Of a stretch of DNA of 64,000 nt, positions 19,862 through 29,011 are shown piece by piece. The number at the start of each line of letters is the position of its first letter. Position 1 is the stretch's first letter. Source of the stretch: Pseudovibrio sp. JCM 19062 (GTDB taxonomy: Bacteria > Pseudomonadota > Alphaproteobacteria > Rhizobiales > Stappiaceae); assembly GCA_001310715.1 (NCBI GenBank), contig BAXV01000009.1, forward strand, positions 1-64,000, in the 5' to 3' direction. Below the pieces are notes generated by a model that ran no database searches, was not told where the DNA came from, and saw only the letters and a list, made by a program, of their open reading frames with translations. The translations under genes and the position numbers were made by a program.

Positions 19862-20052
19862 ATGAGCGAATTTGAAGCGCCACAGCTGGACCGACGCTTC
19901 TTGAGCTGTTGGTTTGCCCGGTTACGAAGACAACGCTTGAATACAACGCCGAGAACCAGGAGTTGATTTCGCGCGCGGCGAAGCTGGCCTATCCAATTCG
20001 GAATGGAATTCCGATTATGCTGGAAGAAGAAGCCCGCAAGATCGAAGAATAA
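19862..20052 (+). CDS. Trm112-family protein (frameshifted)
   Basis: Small zinc-ribbon-like protein of about 63 residues. The repaired frame gives [19 protein letters not shown] followed by [26 protein letters not shown], the standard Trm112/UPF0434 signature. One base is missing near 19897, in the CCGACGCTTCTTG stretch; the span is 191 nt, one short of a multiple of three. An ATG at 19847 in frame is an alternative start. In eukaryotes and archaea Trm112 activates methyltransferases; the bacterial role is likely similar but unproven. Confidence 0.85.
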
Positions 20053-20062
20053 GAGTAAAAGG

Positions 20063-20383
20063 CTAGGAGAGATGATCTTCTAGCCTTTTTGCCAGTTCCT
20101 GCGGTTCGCCCAGAACATGCAGTGTTTTTATGCGGGCGGTGTGGCCTGCAATGACTTCCACTGAAGATTTTGTGACTGAGAGTGCTTTTGCAAAAAGGTC
20201 CGCAGCGGCTTTGTTTGCTGCGCCTTTTTCTGGCACTGCGCGCACGCGCGCCAAAACGAGCTGCCGGCCATCCGACTGCTCGCCAATCTTTTCAATTTGA
20301 TCTTTGGAGGATCTGGGGGTGAGGCGGACGGAAATGAGAATTCCGTCAGCCTGCAGTTTCCAAGGCCGTTCTTGTTCGACCAC
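20063..20383 (-). CDS. DUF167 (YggU-like) protein
   Basis: Intact 106-residue protein of the DUF167 family: ILISVRLTPRSSKDQIEKIGEQ, VLARVRAVPEKGAANKAAADLFAKALSVTKSSVEVIAGHTARIKTLHV. The function is unknown. It lies 3 bp after yggT on the same strand, the widely conserved yggT-yggU order. Confidence 0.9.
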   Translation of the reverse strand: MVEQERPWKLQADGILISVRLTPRSSKDQIEKIGEQSDGRQLVLARVRAVPEKGAANKAAADLFAKALSVTKSSVEVIAGHTARIKTLHVLGEPQELAKRLEDHLS

Positions 20384-20386
20384 TAC

Positions 20387-20677
20387 TTAGAATACGTAGG
20401 GGTAAACGTAGAGGCCGATGATGCGCTCAAGGAGGAAGATCCCGAGCAGCAATACGATAGGAGACAGATCCAGTCCGCCCATTGCTGGCAGGACCCTGCG
20501 GATTGGACGCAGCAGCGGTTCAGTCAAGTTATAGAGGGTCTGGCCGATCATGGCGATAAACTGATTACTCGAGTTCACCACGTTGAATGCGTAGAGCCAC
20601 GAGAAGATCACATTCGCAATAATGACCCACGTGTAAAGGTTTAAGATGATGAATAGGACATCAAGAATAGCGCGCAT
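20387..20677 (-). CDS. YggT-family membrane protein
   Basis: Intact 96-residue inner-membrane protein with two hydrophobic segments (about residues 3-28 and 67-92) flanking the family motif LTEPLLRPIRRVLPAMGGLDLSPIV. YggT proteins have been linked to osmotic-stress and cell-division contexts in other bacteria, without a defined mechanism. It is first in a two-gene unit with DUF167. Confidence 0.9.
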   Translation of the reverse strand: MRAILDVLFIILNLYTWVIIANVIFSWLYAFNVVNSSNQFIAMIGQTLYNLTEPLLRPIRRVLPAMGGLDLSPIVLLLGIFLLERIIGLYVYPYVF

Positions 20678-20739
20678 GGTTGGTTAAACTCCAAGTTTGC
20701 GGAGACGAACGATCTGTATTGCTTCCTCTAGGACAGAGC

Positions 20740-20810
20740 TGAGGAAACCGAGTTATTCCTCATGTAACTTTGAACTGAGGCAGCTGCAAGATCCAGCATG
20801 CCTCATTTTT
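20740..20810 (+). ncRNA. double hairpin with plus-strand terminator (candidate RNA)
   Basis: First hairpin: TGAGGAA and TTCCTCA at 20740-20762 with a 9-base loop. Second: TGAGGCA-GCTG and CAGC-A-TGCCTCA at 20776-20805, then TTTTT. The U tract follows only on the plus strand, yet both flanking genes (yggT and the FAD oxidase) are on the minus strand, so the transcript being terminated would be a separate RNA. CTTCCTC at 20722 is complementary to ribosome-binding sites. I cannot find a clean promoter. Confidence 0.35.
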
Positions 20811-20920
20811 CTATATTTAGAGCTAATTTTCTCCGTCAGCCCATGAAAAAATGCCCATGCGCAGAAAACGAGGCTTCTTGAGCGGAATCGTAGTGCAGGG
20901 TTTTTACTGTTTTGCAGGGC

Positions 20921-22035
20921 CTAGCCAAAGTGATGGGCGGGCTTAAAGCTTTCTGGCAAATGGATTGGTTTTCCATCTTCCGGGAACATTTCCTGCATCA
21001 GGCAGGCTGCGATGCGGTGGGAGATGGCGTAGGAGATTTTGAAGCCGCCCGTTGCCACCCAGGTTTTGTCTTTGCCGGGAATTAGGCCGACCAATGGATC
21101 GCGCTTTTTGCATTTTGGGCGGATGCCAGCCCAACGGGCAGTGATTGGCGCGCCTTTCAGCGATGGACAGAACGCGATTGCCCTGGCGAGCATGTTCTGA
21201 ATGTCCTCTTCGACCGGTTCTTTACTGGTCCAATCCTTCTCTGAAGTGGAGCCAATCGCGACCGTGCCGTTGGCGTGGGAGACAACATAAATACCGTCGT
21301 CGTAGATCACTGGAAGCGGCTTATCTGCTTTGTATTCCAGCAAGAGGGATTGTCCCTTTACTCCCGTACCGATGGTTTTGCCTGCCATTTCGCTGAGTGG
21401 GGCAAAGCTTCATATCCGGCCGACAAGACAATGCGGTCAGCGCTCAGCGTATCGCCATTTCCGAGGGAAACTGTGCCCGTGGCCTCGTCAAAGCTTGATA
21501 CTCGGTGTGTTCCATGATGTGGACGCGGGGTTCCAGGAAGCTTTCAGGCCCGCAGAGACAAGGCGTGGGTTGGCCCGGGCGGCCAAGGTGTCCCAAATGA
21601 TGCCGAGAGGCGCTGCTTCTGGTGTTAGCCAGTCGCTGAATGGTGTTTCTTTTACGACTTTGAAGGTGAAACCAGTTTCCTCGCTTTTCCAGCGCTGTTT
21701 GGCTTCTTCAACGCGGGCAAGGGAGTGTTCGAGTTTGTGTTCTGTATAGAGCGGGATCAGCCGACCAGTGCGGCCGTAGCCAACGGACAGGCCCGTGGCT
21801 TCTTCCAGCTCGGCTACGATATCGGAGAGTTCGGTCAGGGCGTCCAGCTGGAACTGTTTCTTATCGTTCCACCGGCTGGGTACGTGAGGCATCAAGCACC
21901 AACGAGGCCAGCGCTTGCGCCTGAAGCAATTGAGTTCTTCTCCAGCAGAGCGACTTTCAAGCCTTTTTCGAATGCGGCTTTGGCGACGCTGAGTCCGAAG
22001 ATTCCCCCACCAACAACAACAATATCGTAGGTCAT
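20921..22035 (-). CDS. FAD-dependent oxidoreductase of the DAO fold (possible stand-alone MnmC oxidase)
   Basis: Flavoprotein of about 370 residues. The dinucleotide-binding motif VVVGGGIFGLSVAKAAFEKG is at the very N-terminus and the C-terminus has VATGGFKISYAISHRIAACL, typical of the D-amino-acid-oxidase/glycine-oxidase fold. Indels near 21890 (missing T: G-A-stop for G-A-L-M-P-H) and 21490-21380 split it into three pieces. It is divergent from mnmD with only 70 bp between. In enterobacteria the MnmC methyltransferase and a DAO-fold oxidase are fused, so this may be the separate oxidase half. ThiO-type amine oxidase is the alternative. Confidence 0.75.
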
Positions 22036-22105
22036 ATTTTTTTTATTTCCCAGATTGGGGTATAAGCCCGAACCGATTTTTACGTTAGAGATTTGGCTTA
22101 GACAT

Positions 22106-22806
22106 ATGACAGAGCGCCCAAAATTGGAATGGGATGACGCGAATGTGCCGTATGCGTCGCAGTTTGGAGATACCTATTATTCCAAAGCGGGTGGATTAGG
22201 CGAAACACGCTACGTATTTCTGCAGGGAAATCGTCTCCCCGAGCGCTGGTCGATGCACAGTCTTTTACAATTGCTGAGCTGGGATTTGGAACCGGACTGA
22301 ATTTTCTTGCGACGCTAGAGCTGCTGCTGGGCTTGCCTGAGGCGGAGCGGACCAAGCTGACTTATGTTTCGTTTGAGCTTTATCCGATGGATGCATCCGA
22401 GATGGAGAAAGCTCTTTCACAATGGCCAGAGCTGAAAGAGCTGACTGACAAGCTGGTCGCGGCATGGAACCCTCAGCCGGGTTGGAACACGATCACCATT
22501 GATGGTGTGCGACTGCTGGTCGGTATTGGCGATGCGCGTGAGATGTTGCCGACTCTTTCAGAACCTGTGGATGCTTGGTTCCTTGATGGCTTCAACCCTG
22601 CGGGGAACCCGGAGCTGTGGGGCAAGGAACTATTGCAGGCAGTTGGAGAGAAAACGGCGGCCAGCGGGGCCTTCGCGACTTATACGGCTGCCGGCTGGGT
22701 GCGCCGTAATTTGCAGGCAGCTGGCTTTGCGGTTGATCGCATCAAAGGGTATGGCAGAAAGCGCCAGATGATGGTGGGGCAGAAGACTGCCGCCACCGAA
22801 CTCTGA
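22106..22806 (+). CDS. mnmD: tRNA 5-methylaminomethyl-2-thiouridine methyltransferase (MnmC1/MnmD)
   Basis: SAM-dependent methyltransferase that completes mnm5s2U34 in the wobble position of tRNAs for Lys, Glu and Gln. Seen: FGDTYYSKAGGLGETRYVFLQGN, the SAM loop ELGFGTGLNFLATLE, DAWFLDGFNPAGNPELWG (catalytic Asp region) and FATYTAAGWVRRNLQAAGF. One base is missing near 22250 (W-S-D-A-Q-S-F-T-I-A-E-L-G is restored by adding it). About 234 residues, the size of stand-alone MnmD rather than the fused MnmC. Confidence 0.92.
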
Positions 22807-22810
22807 TCAA

Positions 22811-24221
22811 TCAGCATTCTGGCAAGTTGACTGCCAAGCCGCCCTTGCTGGTTTCTTTGTACTTGTCGCTCATTTCAACGCCGGTCTGGCGCATTGCTTC
22901 GACGCAGTTGTCCAGAGGCATGTAGTGAGAACCGTCGCCGCGCAGCGCCAGTGAGGCTGCGGAGACTGCTTGATCGCACCGAGGCCGTTGCGTTCAATAC
23001 ATGGCACCTGAACCAAACCGCCAACCGGATCGCACGTCATGCCTAGGTGGTGCTCAAGCGCGATTTCAGCGGCGTTTTCAATCTGTTCGTTGGTGCCGCC
23101 AAGAGCTGCGCATAGACCTGCGGCTGCCATGGCTGCTGCGGAGCCTACTTCGCCCTGACAGCCAACTTCTGCGCCGGAAATTGAAGCGTTGTGCTTGATG
23201 ATGCCGCCAACGGCTGCTGCTGTGAGCAGGAAGGTTTTGATGCCTTCGTCGTTGCTGCCAGGACAATGCTCGCGGTAATACTTGATGGTAGAGGGAATAA
23301 CGCCAGCTGCGCCGTTGGTTGGGGCGGTAACAACTTTGCCGCCAGCTGCGTTTTCTTCGTTTACGGCCATGGCGTACACAGAAAGCCAGTCGTTTACGAC
23401 ATGTGGCATGCTCATGTTGTTGCCGCGCTCTTCCTCCAGCTGGCGTTTGATTGCAGCAGCGCGGCGCTTAACGGTGAGGCCACCGGGCAACTCGCCCTCG
23501 GTGTTGAGGCCACGTTCCATACAAGCGTTCATGACCTCCCAGATTTGCCAGATTCTGGTGTCAGATCTTGCGGGTCAAGAGAGGTGATTTCGTTGGCGCG
23601 CTTCATCTGGGCGATGGTTTTGCCTGATTTCTGGCCCATTTCCAGCATTTCAGATGCGGTGGCAAACGGGTAGGGCATGCCTTTGTCTTCATCTACGGCT
23701 TGTTTGCCAGAGGCTTCCGCAGCCTTTTGGCGCTCTAGCTCTTCTTCAGTCAGAACAAAACCGCCGCCGATGGAGTAGAAGGTCTCCTGCAGGTGCAAGC
23801 GGTCTTGCGCATCATAGGCTTCAATCACCATCCGTTGGCGTGGCCGGGCAGGTTTTCTCGAAGTCGAAGATGATGTCGCGTTCAGGATCAAATTCCAGCT
23901 CAGGTAGGCCGGCAGGTGGAGTTTTTTTTCTTTGGCGATCTTTTGCTCCAGTGCCTCGGCTTTATCCGGGTCCAACGTTTCCGGGGTGAAGCCAGCCAGC
24001 CCAAGAACAACAGCTCTGTCTGTGGCGTGGCCTTTGCCGGTCCAGGCTAGGGAGCCGTGCAGGGTGCAGCGGAGCTTTTGGGGCGCGCCGGCACCGGGCC
24101 AGATACGTCGTCCGTCTCTCAGCTCATCCAGAAACCGCGCGGCAGCGGTCATCGGTCCCATGGTGTGGGATGACGATGGACCTATTCCGATCTTGAACAT
24201 TTCGAAGACGCTGAGGAACAT
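22811..24221 (-). CDS. sdaA: L-serine ammonia-lyase (iron-sulfur type)
   Basis: Converts L-serine to pyruvate and ammonia using a [4Fe-4S] cluster. The N-terminal beta domain starts with [24 protein letters not shown]; the alpha domain shows [32 protein letters not shown] and [16 protein letters not shown] with the cluster cysteines. The single-chain layout of about 470 residues is standard. Three indels (about 23880, 23530 and 22970) divide it; the last piece, ending N-L-P-E-C at 22813, completes the family C-terminus. Convergent with mnmD, with a gap of only 4 bp. Upstream (24305-24345) is an unusual stem. Confidence 0.93.
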
Positions 24222-24304
24222 ATGTTAGGCACCTTTCAGAGGGCTGGGGCGGTATTCTTGTTTCGTGCTGGATAGAGAGGCAGTCACTATCACTGAGCTT
24301 TCAA

Positions 24305-24345
24305 GGAATAATCGTCATGGGCTCTTAAACCAAGAGGATTATTCC
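24305..24345. repeat. two-tier inverted repeat upstream of sdaA
   Basis: GGAATAATC and GATTATTCC form the outer 9-bp arms; inside them CTCTT and AAGAG form a 5-bp hairpin with a 5-base loop. Only the 5' side has an 8-base bulge (24314-24321). It lies 84 bp upstream of sdaA in a 440-bp gene-free region (24222-24663) that shows nothing else I can name. Confidence 0.6.
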
Positions 24346-24663
24346 CGCAGATGTTTTCAATTAACGAGACAGTTGTTCCGATGAGCCAGAATTTATCTGA
24401 CCTGATCGGACTTGCGTGAATCCTTAGAAATTTTTGCCGGTATCTTCTGAAAAGGTTGACATAATCGCTGCGTTTTCAAATGGAATTTAAGAATAGGCCC
24501 CGCTCATATCCTGTGAGTTGGGATGAGGAGGAGCTTTCTTCATCAATTTGGTGATGCCGATGGGCAACAGAGTCTAGAAACTCTTAAAACTACTGGTCTG
24601 CAAATCATGTGCAACTGTATATCATGGGTGTTGATTAAATTTTTCGAATAAGGCTGCACCTAT

Positions 24664-25446
24664 ATGACCGCCTCTCTTCGTATCCTTGCAAGCTTAGCGC
24701 TTGCCTCTATTTCCAGCCATGCATTGGCTGAGAATACTTTTACGCCTGGTACTTTGACCGAAGAGCAAGCCAGTAAGCGATATGTTGTTGATCTTGGAGT
24801 GGCGGGTTTTGTGAATCCCAGATACGATGGCGCAGATGAGTATATAATCTACCCGTTGCCTTTGATCGCCTTTTCACGCTTTTTTTATTCCTGGTTTTGG
24901 GCAGACGAAGGAAGATTCGACGCGGGGTGCCTATATCTACCCCTCCTTCGGATACGTGGGTGAGCGTAAGCCGACTGACGCTAGGGCTCTTGCGGATACG
25001 CGCCGCGTGCCCTGGGCAGGAGAGATTGGACTCGGCGGGGGGTTCCGTCGTGATTGGTTCCGTGCATTTGTTGAGGTGCGGCACGGATTTAACGGGCACG
25101 CGGATTTGTCGGGCGCGCCGGGATAGATGTGATCACCGAGGTTACCGATCGTCTGACTTTTGTTTTTGGGCCGCGTGTAGACGCTGCTGATAGTTCTTTT
25201 ATGAACACGTATTTCAGCGTTCCTTCTGGTACGCCAAGCGGACCGTTCAAGGCGCAAGCTGGCTTCAAGAGTGTCGGCGGTATCGCCCGCGCCAGTTATG
25301 CACTTACCGACACTATTGGTTTGCATATGCAAGGTGGGTATGACCGTTTGATTGGTGACGCTGAAGATAGTCCCATCACGCAAAACGATAACATGTGGTC
25401 TTTCGGGGTTGGCGCCACTTATCGTTTCTCTTGGGATTTGTTCTAG
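24664..25446 (+). CDS. MipA/OmpV-family outer-membrane protein (frameshifted)
   Basis: Secreted beta-barrel protein of about 260 residues. Signal peptide at residues 1-22 (ends S-S-H-A-L-A). The barrel shows alternating strands such as DLGVAGFVNPRYDGADEYIIYPLPLIAF, GYVGERKPTDARALADTRRVPWAGEIGLGGGFRRDWFRAFVEVRHGFNGHAGFVG and the C-terminal NMWSFGVGATYRFSWDLF ending in an aromatic, as in Omp85-assembled porins. Indels near 24885 (T7 run) and 25110. MipA scaffolds murein synthases in E. coli; many homologues have unknown roles. Confidence 0.82.
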
Positions 25447-25478
25447 AGCAGGAAGATTTGCAGATAGCTTTGAGACGT

Positions 25479-25509
25479 AAAGCCCGGATTAGTTTCCGGG
25501 CTTTTTTTT
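25479..25509 (+). terminator. rho-independent terminator after MipA
   Basis: AAAGCCCGGA pairs with TCCGGGCTTT around a 6-base loop, then eight Ts in all. The following 250 bp up to the L,D-transpeptidase start hold no gene I can support. Confidence 0.9.
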
Positions 25510-25757
25510 ATTGGCGGAGTGTGGAGCGTAGTTTCAGTGACCACGAAAGAAATAAAACAATGATTGAAGTGAAGTTCTGTGTGTAGCTTTGAGGAAATAT
25601 AAGGTGTTCTGACTTCGTATTGAGAGAAGTGTTAACTGATTCATTAAGTATCATCTCTGTGAGGTCGTCAATAATACCCTTAGAATAACTCGGTAAAAGA
25701 CTAGGCCTGAGGTCCGTGGTACTTCACAGGACGTGTTGCGTTGTGTGAGGGGGCAGT

Positions 25758-26193
25758 ATGCGTACAGTAATTACTATTTCTGGGCTTATTTTTATTTTCC
25801 TATTGCTCATGGTTCCGGCTAAGGCGCACTCCACTAAGGTGTTGGCCAAGATTGATCTTTCAGAGCAGACCATGCGTATTTTCGTGAACGGCAAGGTTAG
25901 GCATTCGTGGCCTGTATCGACCGCGAGAAAGGGTTACCGGACGCCTGTGGGCAGCTTTAAACCAACGCGGATGCATAAGCGGTATTTCTCGCGGAAATAC
26001 AATGGCGCACCGATGCCATACTCCGTATTTTTTTTATAAGGGCTACGCCATTCACGGCACGGATGTGATTAATCGTCTGGGAGCACCTGCGTCGCACGGG
26101 TGTGTGCGGCTGCACCCGAAGAATGCCAAGCGATTGTTCAGTTTGATTCAGGCAAACGGACCATCAAATGCAAAGATTGTAATTGTGAAATAG
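25758..26193 (+). CDS. L,D-transpeptidase (YkuD/ErfK family)
   Basis: Periplasmic L,D-transpeptidase of about 145 residues that crosslinks peptidoglycan or attaches proteins to it. Signal peptide at residues 1-23 (cleavage near K-A-H). The catalytic YkuD block reads YAIHGTDVINRLGAPASHGCVRLHPKNAKRLF, with both histidines, the cysteine and the arginine present. One T too many in a run of eight at 26028-26035 breaks the frame just before Y-K-G-Y-A-I-H-G. It is monocistronic. Confidence 0.9.
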
Positions 26194-26384
26194 TGAGCAC
26201 GCTTTACGTGTATGGCGGAACGTGGTGTGATACCGGTCGTATAAGGCCTTTACCCTTGCGAGTGCAGGGGGCCAAACTAAATCAAGGGCTATGAGATGTG
26301 TCTGAAGGCTTGTGAGCGGAAGAAGCAAGTCGGGTCGCAAACGCCTGCCCCTTCCGCTGTAGCGCTGAATACGCATAACTCAAC

Positions 26385-26445
26385 AATCAGCGTGTCTTTC
26401 CTAACGCTAAAATCTTGCCAAAAGGTTGGCACGCTGATTTTTTCG
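26385..26445 (+). terminator. long-stem terminator downstream of the L,D-transpeptidase
   Basis: AATCAGCGTG (26385-26394) pairs perfectly with CACGCTGATT (26430-26439), followed by TTTTT. The 35-base loop contains its own small hairpin GCCAA-AAGG-TTGGC. It is 190 bp beyond the transpeptidase stop, so it may end either a long 3' UTR or a separate short RNA. The remaining gene-free sequence (26194-26744) shows nothing else except the next terminator. Confidence 0.6.
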
Positions 26446-26511
26446 GAAGAGATTTTTAGGGATAAAACGGATTTTTTTCTGAGGAAGGCTTTGCGGGTTG
26501 CATGCATAGCG

Positions 26512-26553
26512 CAAAGAAAAAGAGGGCTTTGAAAGAACGCTCAAAAACCCTCT
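26512..26553 (-). terminator. terminator for the patatin gene (minus strand)
   Basis: On the minus strand AGAGGG-TTTTTGA pairs with TCAAA-G-CCCTCT and is followed by TTTTCTTT. Confidence 0.65.
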
Positions 26554-26744
26554 ATATCCTCGAAAGCTGATTACGCACTACCTTGATATCAGCTGCTTAT
26601 ATAAAAGCAAAAGCCGTGCCAGTTTTCTGAGAGAATTTGAGCACAACATCTGGTGTAGGTGTGATGTCTCGCTGCGAAATGCAGGTTAACTTAACTGGTT
26701 GCTTACTTGTGCTGCGTCGCAAATTGCAATGCGGTTTGAGAGTG

Positions 26745-27799
26745 TTAACTCTCGCATTTACGTTTAGTTAAATTCATGGCCGAGGTCGAGGTACTTCGTT
26801 TTCCGATGCTGTCGTAGTTTTCGGTTGCCCACTTTTTCGCAGCCTGCCTGCCGATATCATGGAGCAGTTCAATAAATTCCCACTGGGGATTTAGTTTTGA
26901 AGATGAGCCAAAGGGCAACAGATCCTTTGTTGCTTCGATCCGGTGCATGTAAACGCGGGTGTATCTGTCCGAATCCAGCCGCCCCTCCTGAATAAGACGG
27001 GTGACGAAATCTATCGCGCGCAGTTCGCGGAGTAGGGTGGAGTTGAAGGTGATTTCGTTCAGCCGCTCTGAGATTTCCTGGGCCGTATGAGGAAGCTCGT
27101 TTCGTTCTACCGGATTGACCTGAATAAGCAGGACATCTGTGTGACCGCCACTCGTGAATAGCGGGAACAGGGGCGGGTTTCCCATAAAGCCGCCGTCCCA
27201 ATATGCTTCATCACCAATTTCGACCGCCTGATACATGTGTGGCAGGCAGGAAGAGGCCATGATGGCATCCAGAGTGAGTTCTTCGTTTTCAAAGACCTTG
27301 ATTTTGCCAGTACGGACATTGGTAGCGGCAACGAAAACGTCCATCTGCTTACAACTGCGCACGCGCTCGAAATTGATTTGCTGTTCTACCAAATCGCGCA
27401 GGGGGTTATAGTTCATTGGGTTGAGTTGATAGGGCGAGACAATTCGAGAGGTGAGATCCCATGCCAGATACATGGGAGAGTTATCGAGCTCCAATTGCCC
27501 ATGAAACATCGAGCGGGTTGCGTTGGAAGGGGCTCGTCTCTCCAGCTGCGCTGACGGCTTTCCAAAAGCGGGCCAGTGCTTTGCGTGCGCCTTCCTGCCC
27601 CCTTCCACAAGGCCGTCGGCCATGACAACGGCATTCATGGCTCCGGCGCTGGTGCCTGAGATGCGACGATCTCCCATTCTTCATTCTCCAGCATCCAATC
27701 CAGAACGCCCCAGGTAAAGGCGCCATGGGCTCCGCCTCCCTGCAGGGCAAGATTGATTTTCTTTCGTTCTTTCTTTGCAGTCTTCCGGGGCGTTGCCAT
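26745..27799 (-). CDS. patatin-like phospholipase (frameshifted)
   Basis: Serine lipid acyl hydrolase of about 351 residues. The repaired N-terminus reads NLALQGGGAHGAFTWGVLDWML (oxyanion hole GGGAHG), then GISGTSAGAMNAVVMADGL with the nucleophile motif GTSAG; the catalytic aspartate is in AYWDGGFMGNPPLFPLF. One G is missing near 27665, between E-I-V and I-S-G-T-S-A-G. The start is the ATG at 27799 with a basic N-terminus and no signal peptide, so it acts in the cytoplasm or on the inner membrane. It lies 217 bp ahead of its own terminator and next to bdhA. Confidence 0.88.
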
Positions 27800-27851
27800 T
27801 CGGACCTCCATGGGTCGCTAGATTAGAACTACTGGGAAATCGCAGGTTTGG

Positions 27852-28634
27852 TTATTGAGCTGTCCAGCCGCCATCCATTGGCAGCAATGTGCCCGTGATT
27901 GATGCTGCTGTATCTGTGCAGAGGAAGACAGCAAGGCCAGCAACCTGTTCGATGGTCACGAACTCTTTGGTGGGCTGCGCTTCGAGAAGGACATCCTCTT
28001 TCACTTGTTCCTCAGTCATATTGCGCGCTTTCATTGTGTCCGGGATCTGCTTTTCGACAAGCGGTGTCCATACGTAGCCGGGGCAAATTGCATTTACGGT
28101 GATGTTGTTTTCTGCAGTTTCCAGAGCGACGGTTTTGGTCAGGCCTGCGATGCCGTGTTTGGCGGAGACGTAGGCCGCTTTAAACGGAGAGGCGACCAGT
28201 GCATGTGCCGAGGCTGTGTTGATGATGCGGCCCCAGCCTGCTTTGCGCATGTAAGGTACGGCGGTGCGGATGGTGTGGAAGGCGGAGGATAGATTGATCG
28301 CGATGATGGCATCCCATTTTTCGACCGGGAAGTGCTCAATGGCTTCAACGTGCTGAATGCCTGCGTTGTTGATGAGGATATCGACAGAGCCAAGAATTTT
28401 AGCCGCCTCATGGATCATCGCATGGATTTCATCAGGTTTTGTCATGTCGGCAGGAGAGTAGATGCATTTTACGCCGAAGTCGGCCTCGATACTTGCCCGC
28501 TCTTTCTCAATGGAGTCAGCAGGGCCGAACCCGTTGATCATGATGTTTGCGCCTTGCTCGGCGAGTGCACGCGCGTAACCGAGGCCAATGCCTGATGTGG
28601 AGCCGGTGATTACAGCGTTTTTACCTGAGAGCAT
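27852..28634 (-). CDS. bdhA: D-3-hydroxybutyrate dehydrogenase
   Basis: Intact SDR of 260 residues oxidising 3-hydroxybutyrate to acetoacetate, used in PHB and ketone-body turnover. The NAD motif is TGSTSGIG (about 9-16), NNAG is present, and the catalytic YxxxK is YVSAKHG. The family-specific LLEAQPTKEFVTIEQVAGLAVFLCTDTAASITGTLLPMDGGWTAQ ends the protein. Start at 28634 rather than the longer frame because GGAG lies 8 bases upstream. It lies 52 bp before the patatin gene on the same strand, so the two may be co-transcribed. Confidence 0.93.
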   Translation of the reverse strand: MLSGKNAVITGSTSGIGLGYARALAEQGANIMINGFGPADSIEKERASIEADFGVKCIYSPADMTKPDEIHAMIHEAAKILGSVDILINNAGIQHVEAIEHFPVEKWDAIIAINLSSAFHTIRTAVPYMRKAGWGRIINTASAHALVASPFKAAYVSAKHGIAGLTKTVALETAENNITVNAICPGYVWTPLVEKQIPDTMKARNMTEEQVKEDVLLEAQPTKEFVTIEQVAGLAVFLCTDTAASITGTLLPMDGGWTAQ

Positions 28635-28852
28635 TTCGAGTCTCCTGACCAAAGATATATAAAATGAGCTGGTGTGAGCTTGCGCCACTTTTTAGTCTGG
28701 TTGCATTAGCAAAAAGCATAGTTGTTTGGCGTGCGGTGCAAAAAGGTGAGAAGTGACTGCGAATCTGTCTTTTGTCCTTAATGGAAGGTTAGAAGCAGGG
28801 TGCGTTGCGGTAGAACGTTCTGGATTTTTCGGTTTCCTGATGAGGGCGTGGA

Positions 28853-28912
28853 CCTAGCACCATTCTGACGCGAGGTTTACTGTGAAATCTTGGGGGGATT
28901 GATGGTGCTAGG
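28853..28912. repeat. 11-bp perfect inverted repeat upstream of ispG
   Basis: CCTAGCACCAT and ATGGTGCTAGG, 38 bases apart. It sits 100 bp before ispG within a 377-bp gene-free region. A TTGACA at 28951 lies downstream, so this stem may precede the ispG promoter rather than belong to its leader. AGAACGTTCT, a 10-bp palindrome, is at 28812-28821. Confidence 0.6.
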
Positions 28913-29011
28913 GATGGGATCAAACTGAATTGAATTTGCGCCAAAAAAAGTTGACAGGGCGTGCCGCATGCTGCACTTGCATGCCTAAAGATTTACCCAA
29001 GTGGAATGATC

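Noticed and set aside
26296..26532. 78-codon open frame downstream of the L,D-transpeptidase
   Set aside because: It runs straight through a strong terminator hairpin and shows no ribosome site or protein-like composition.
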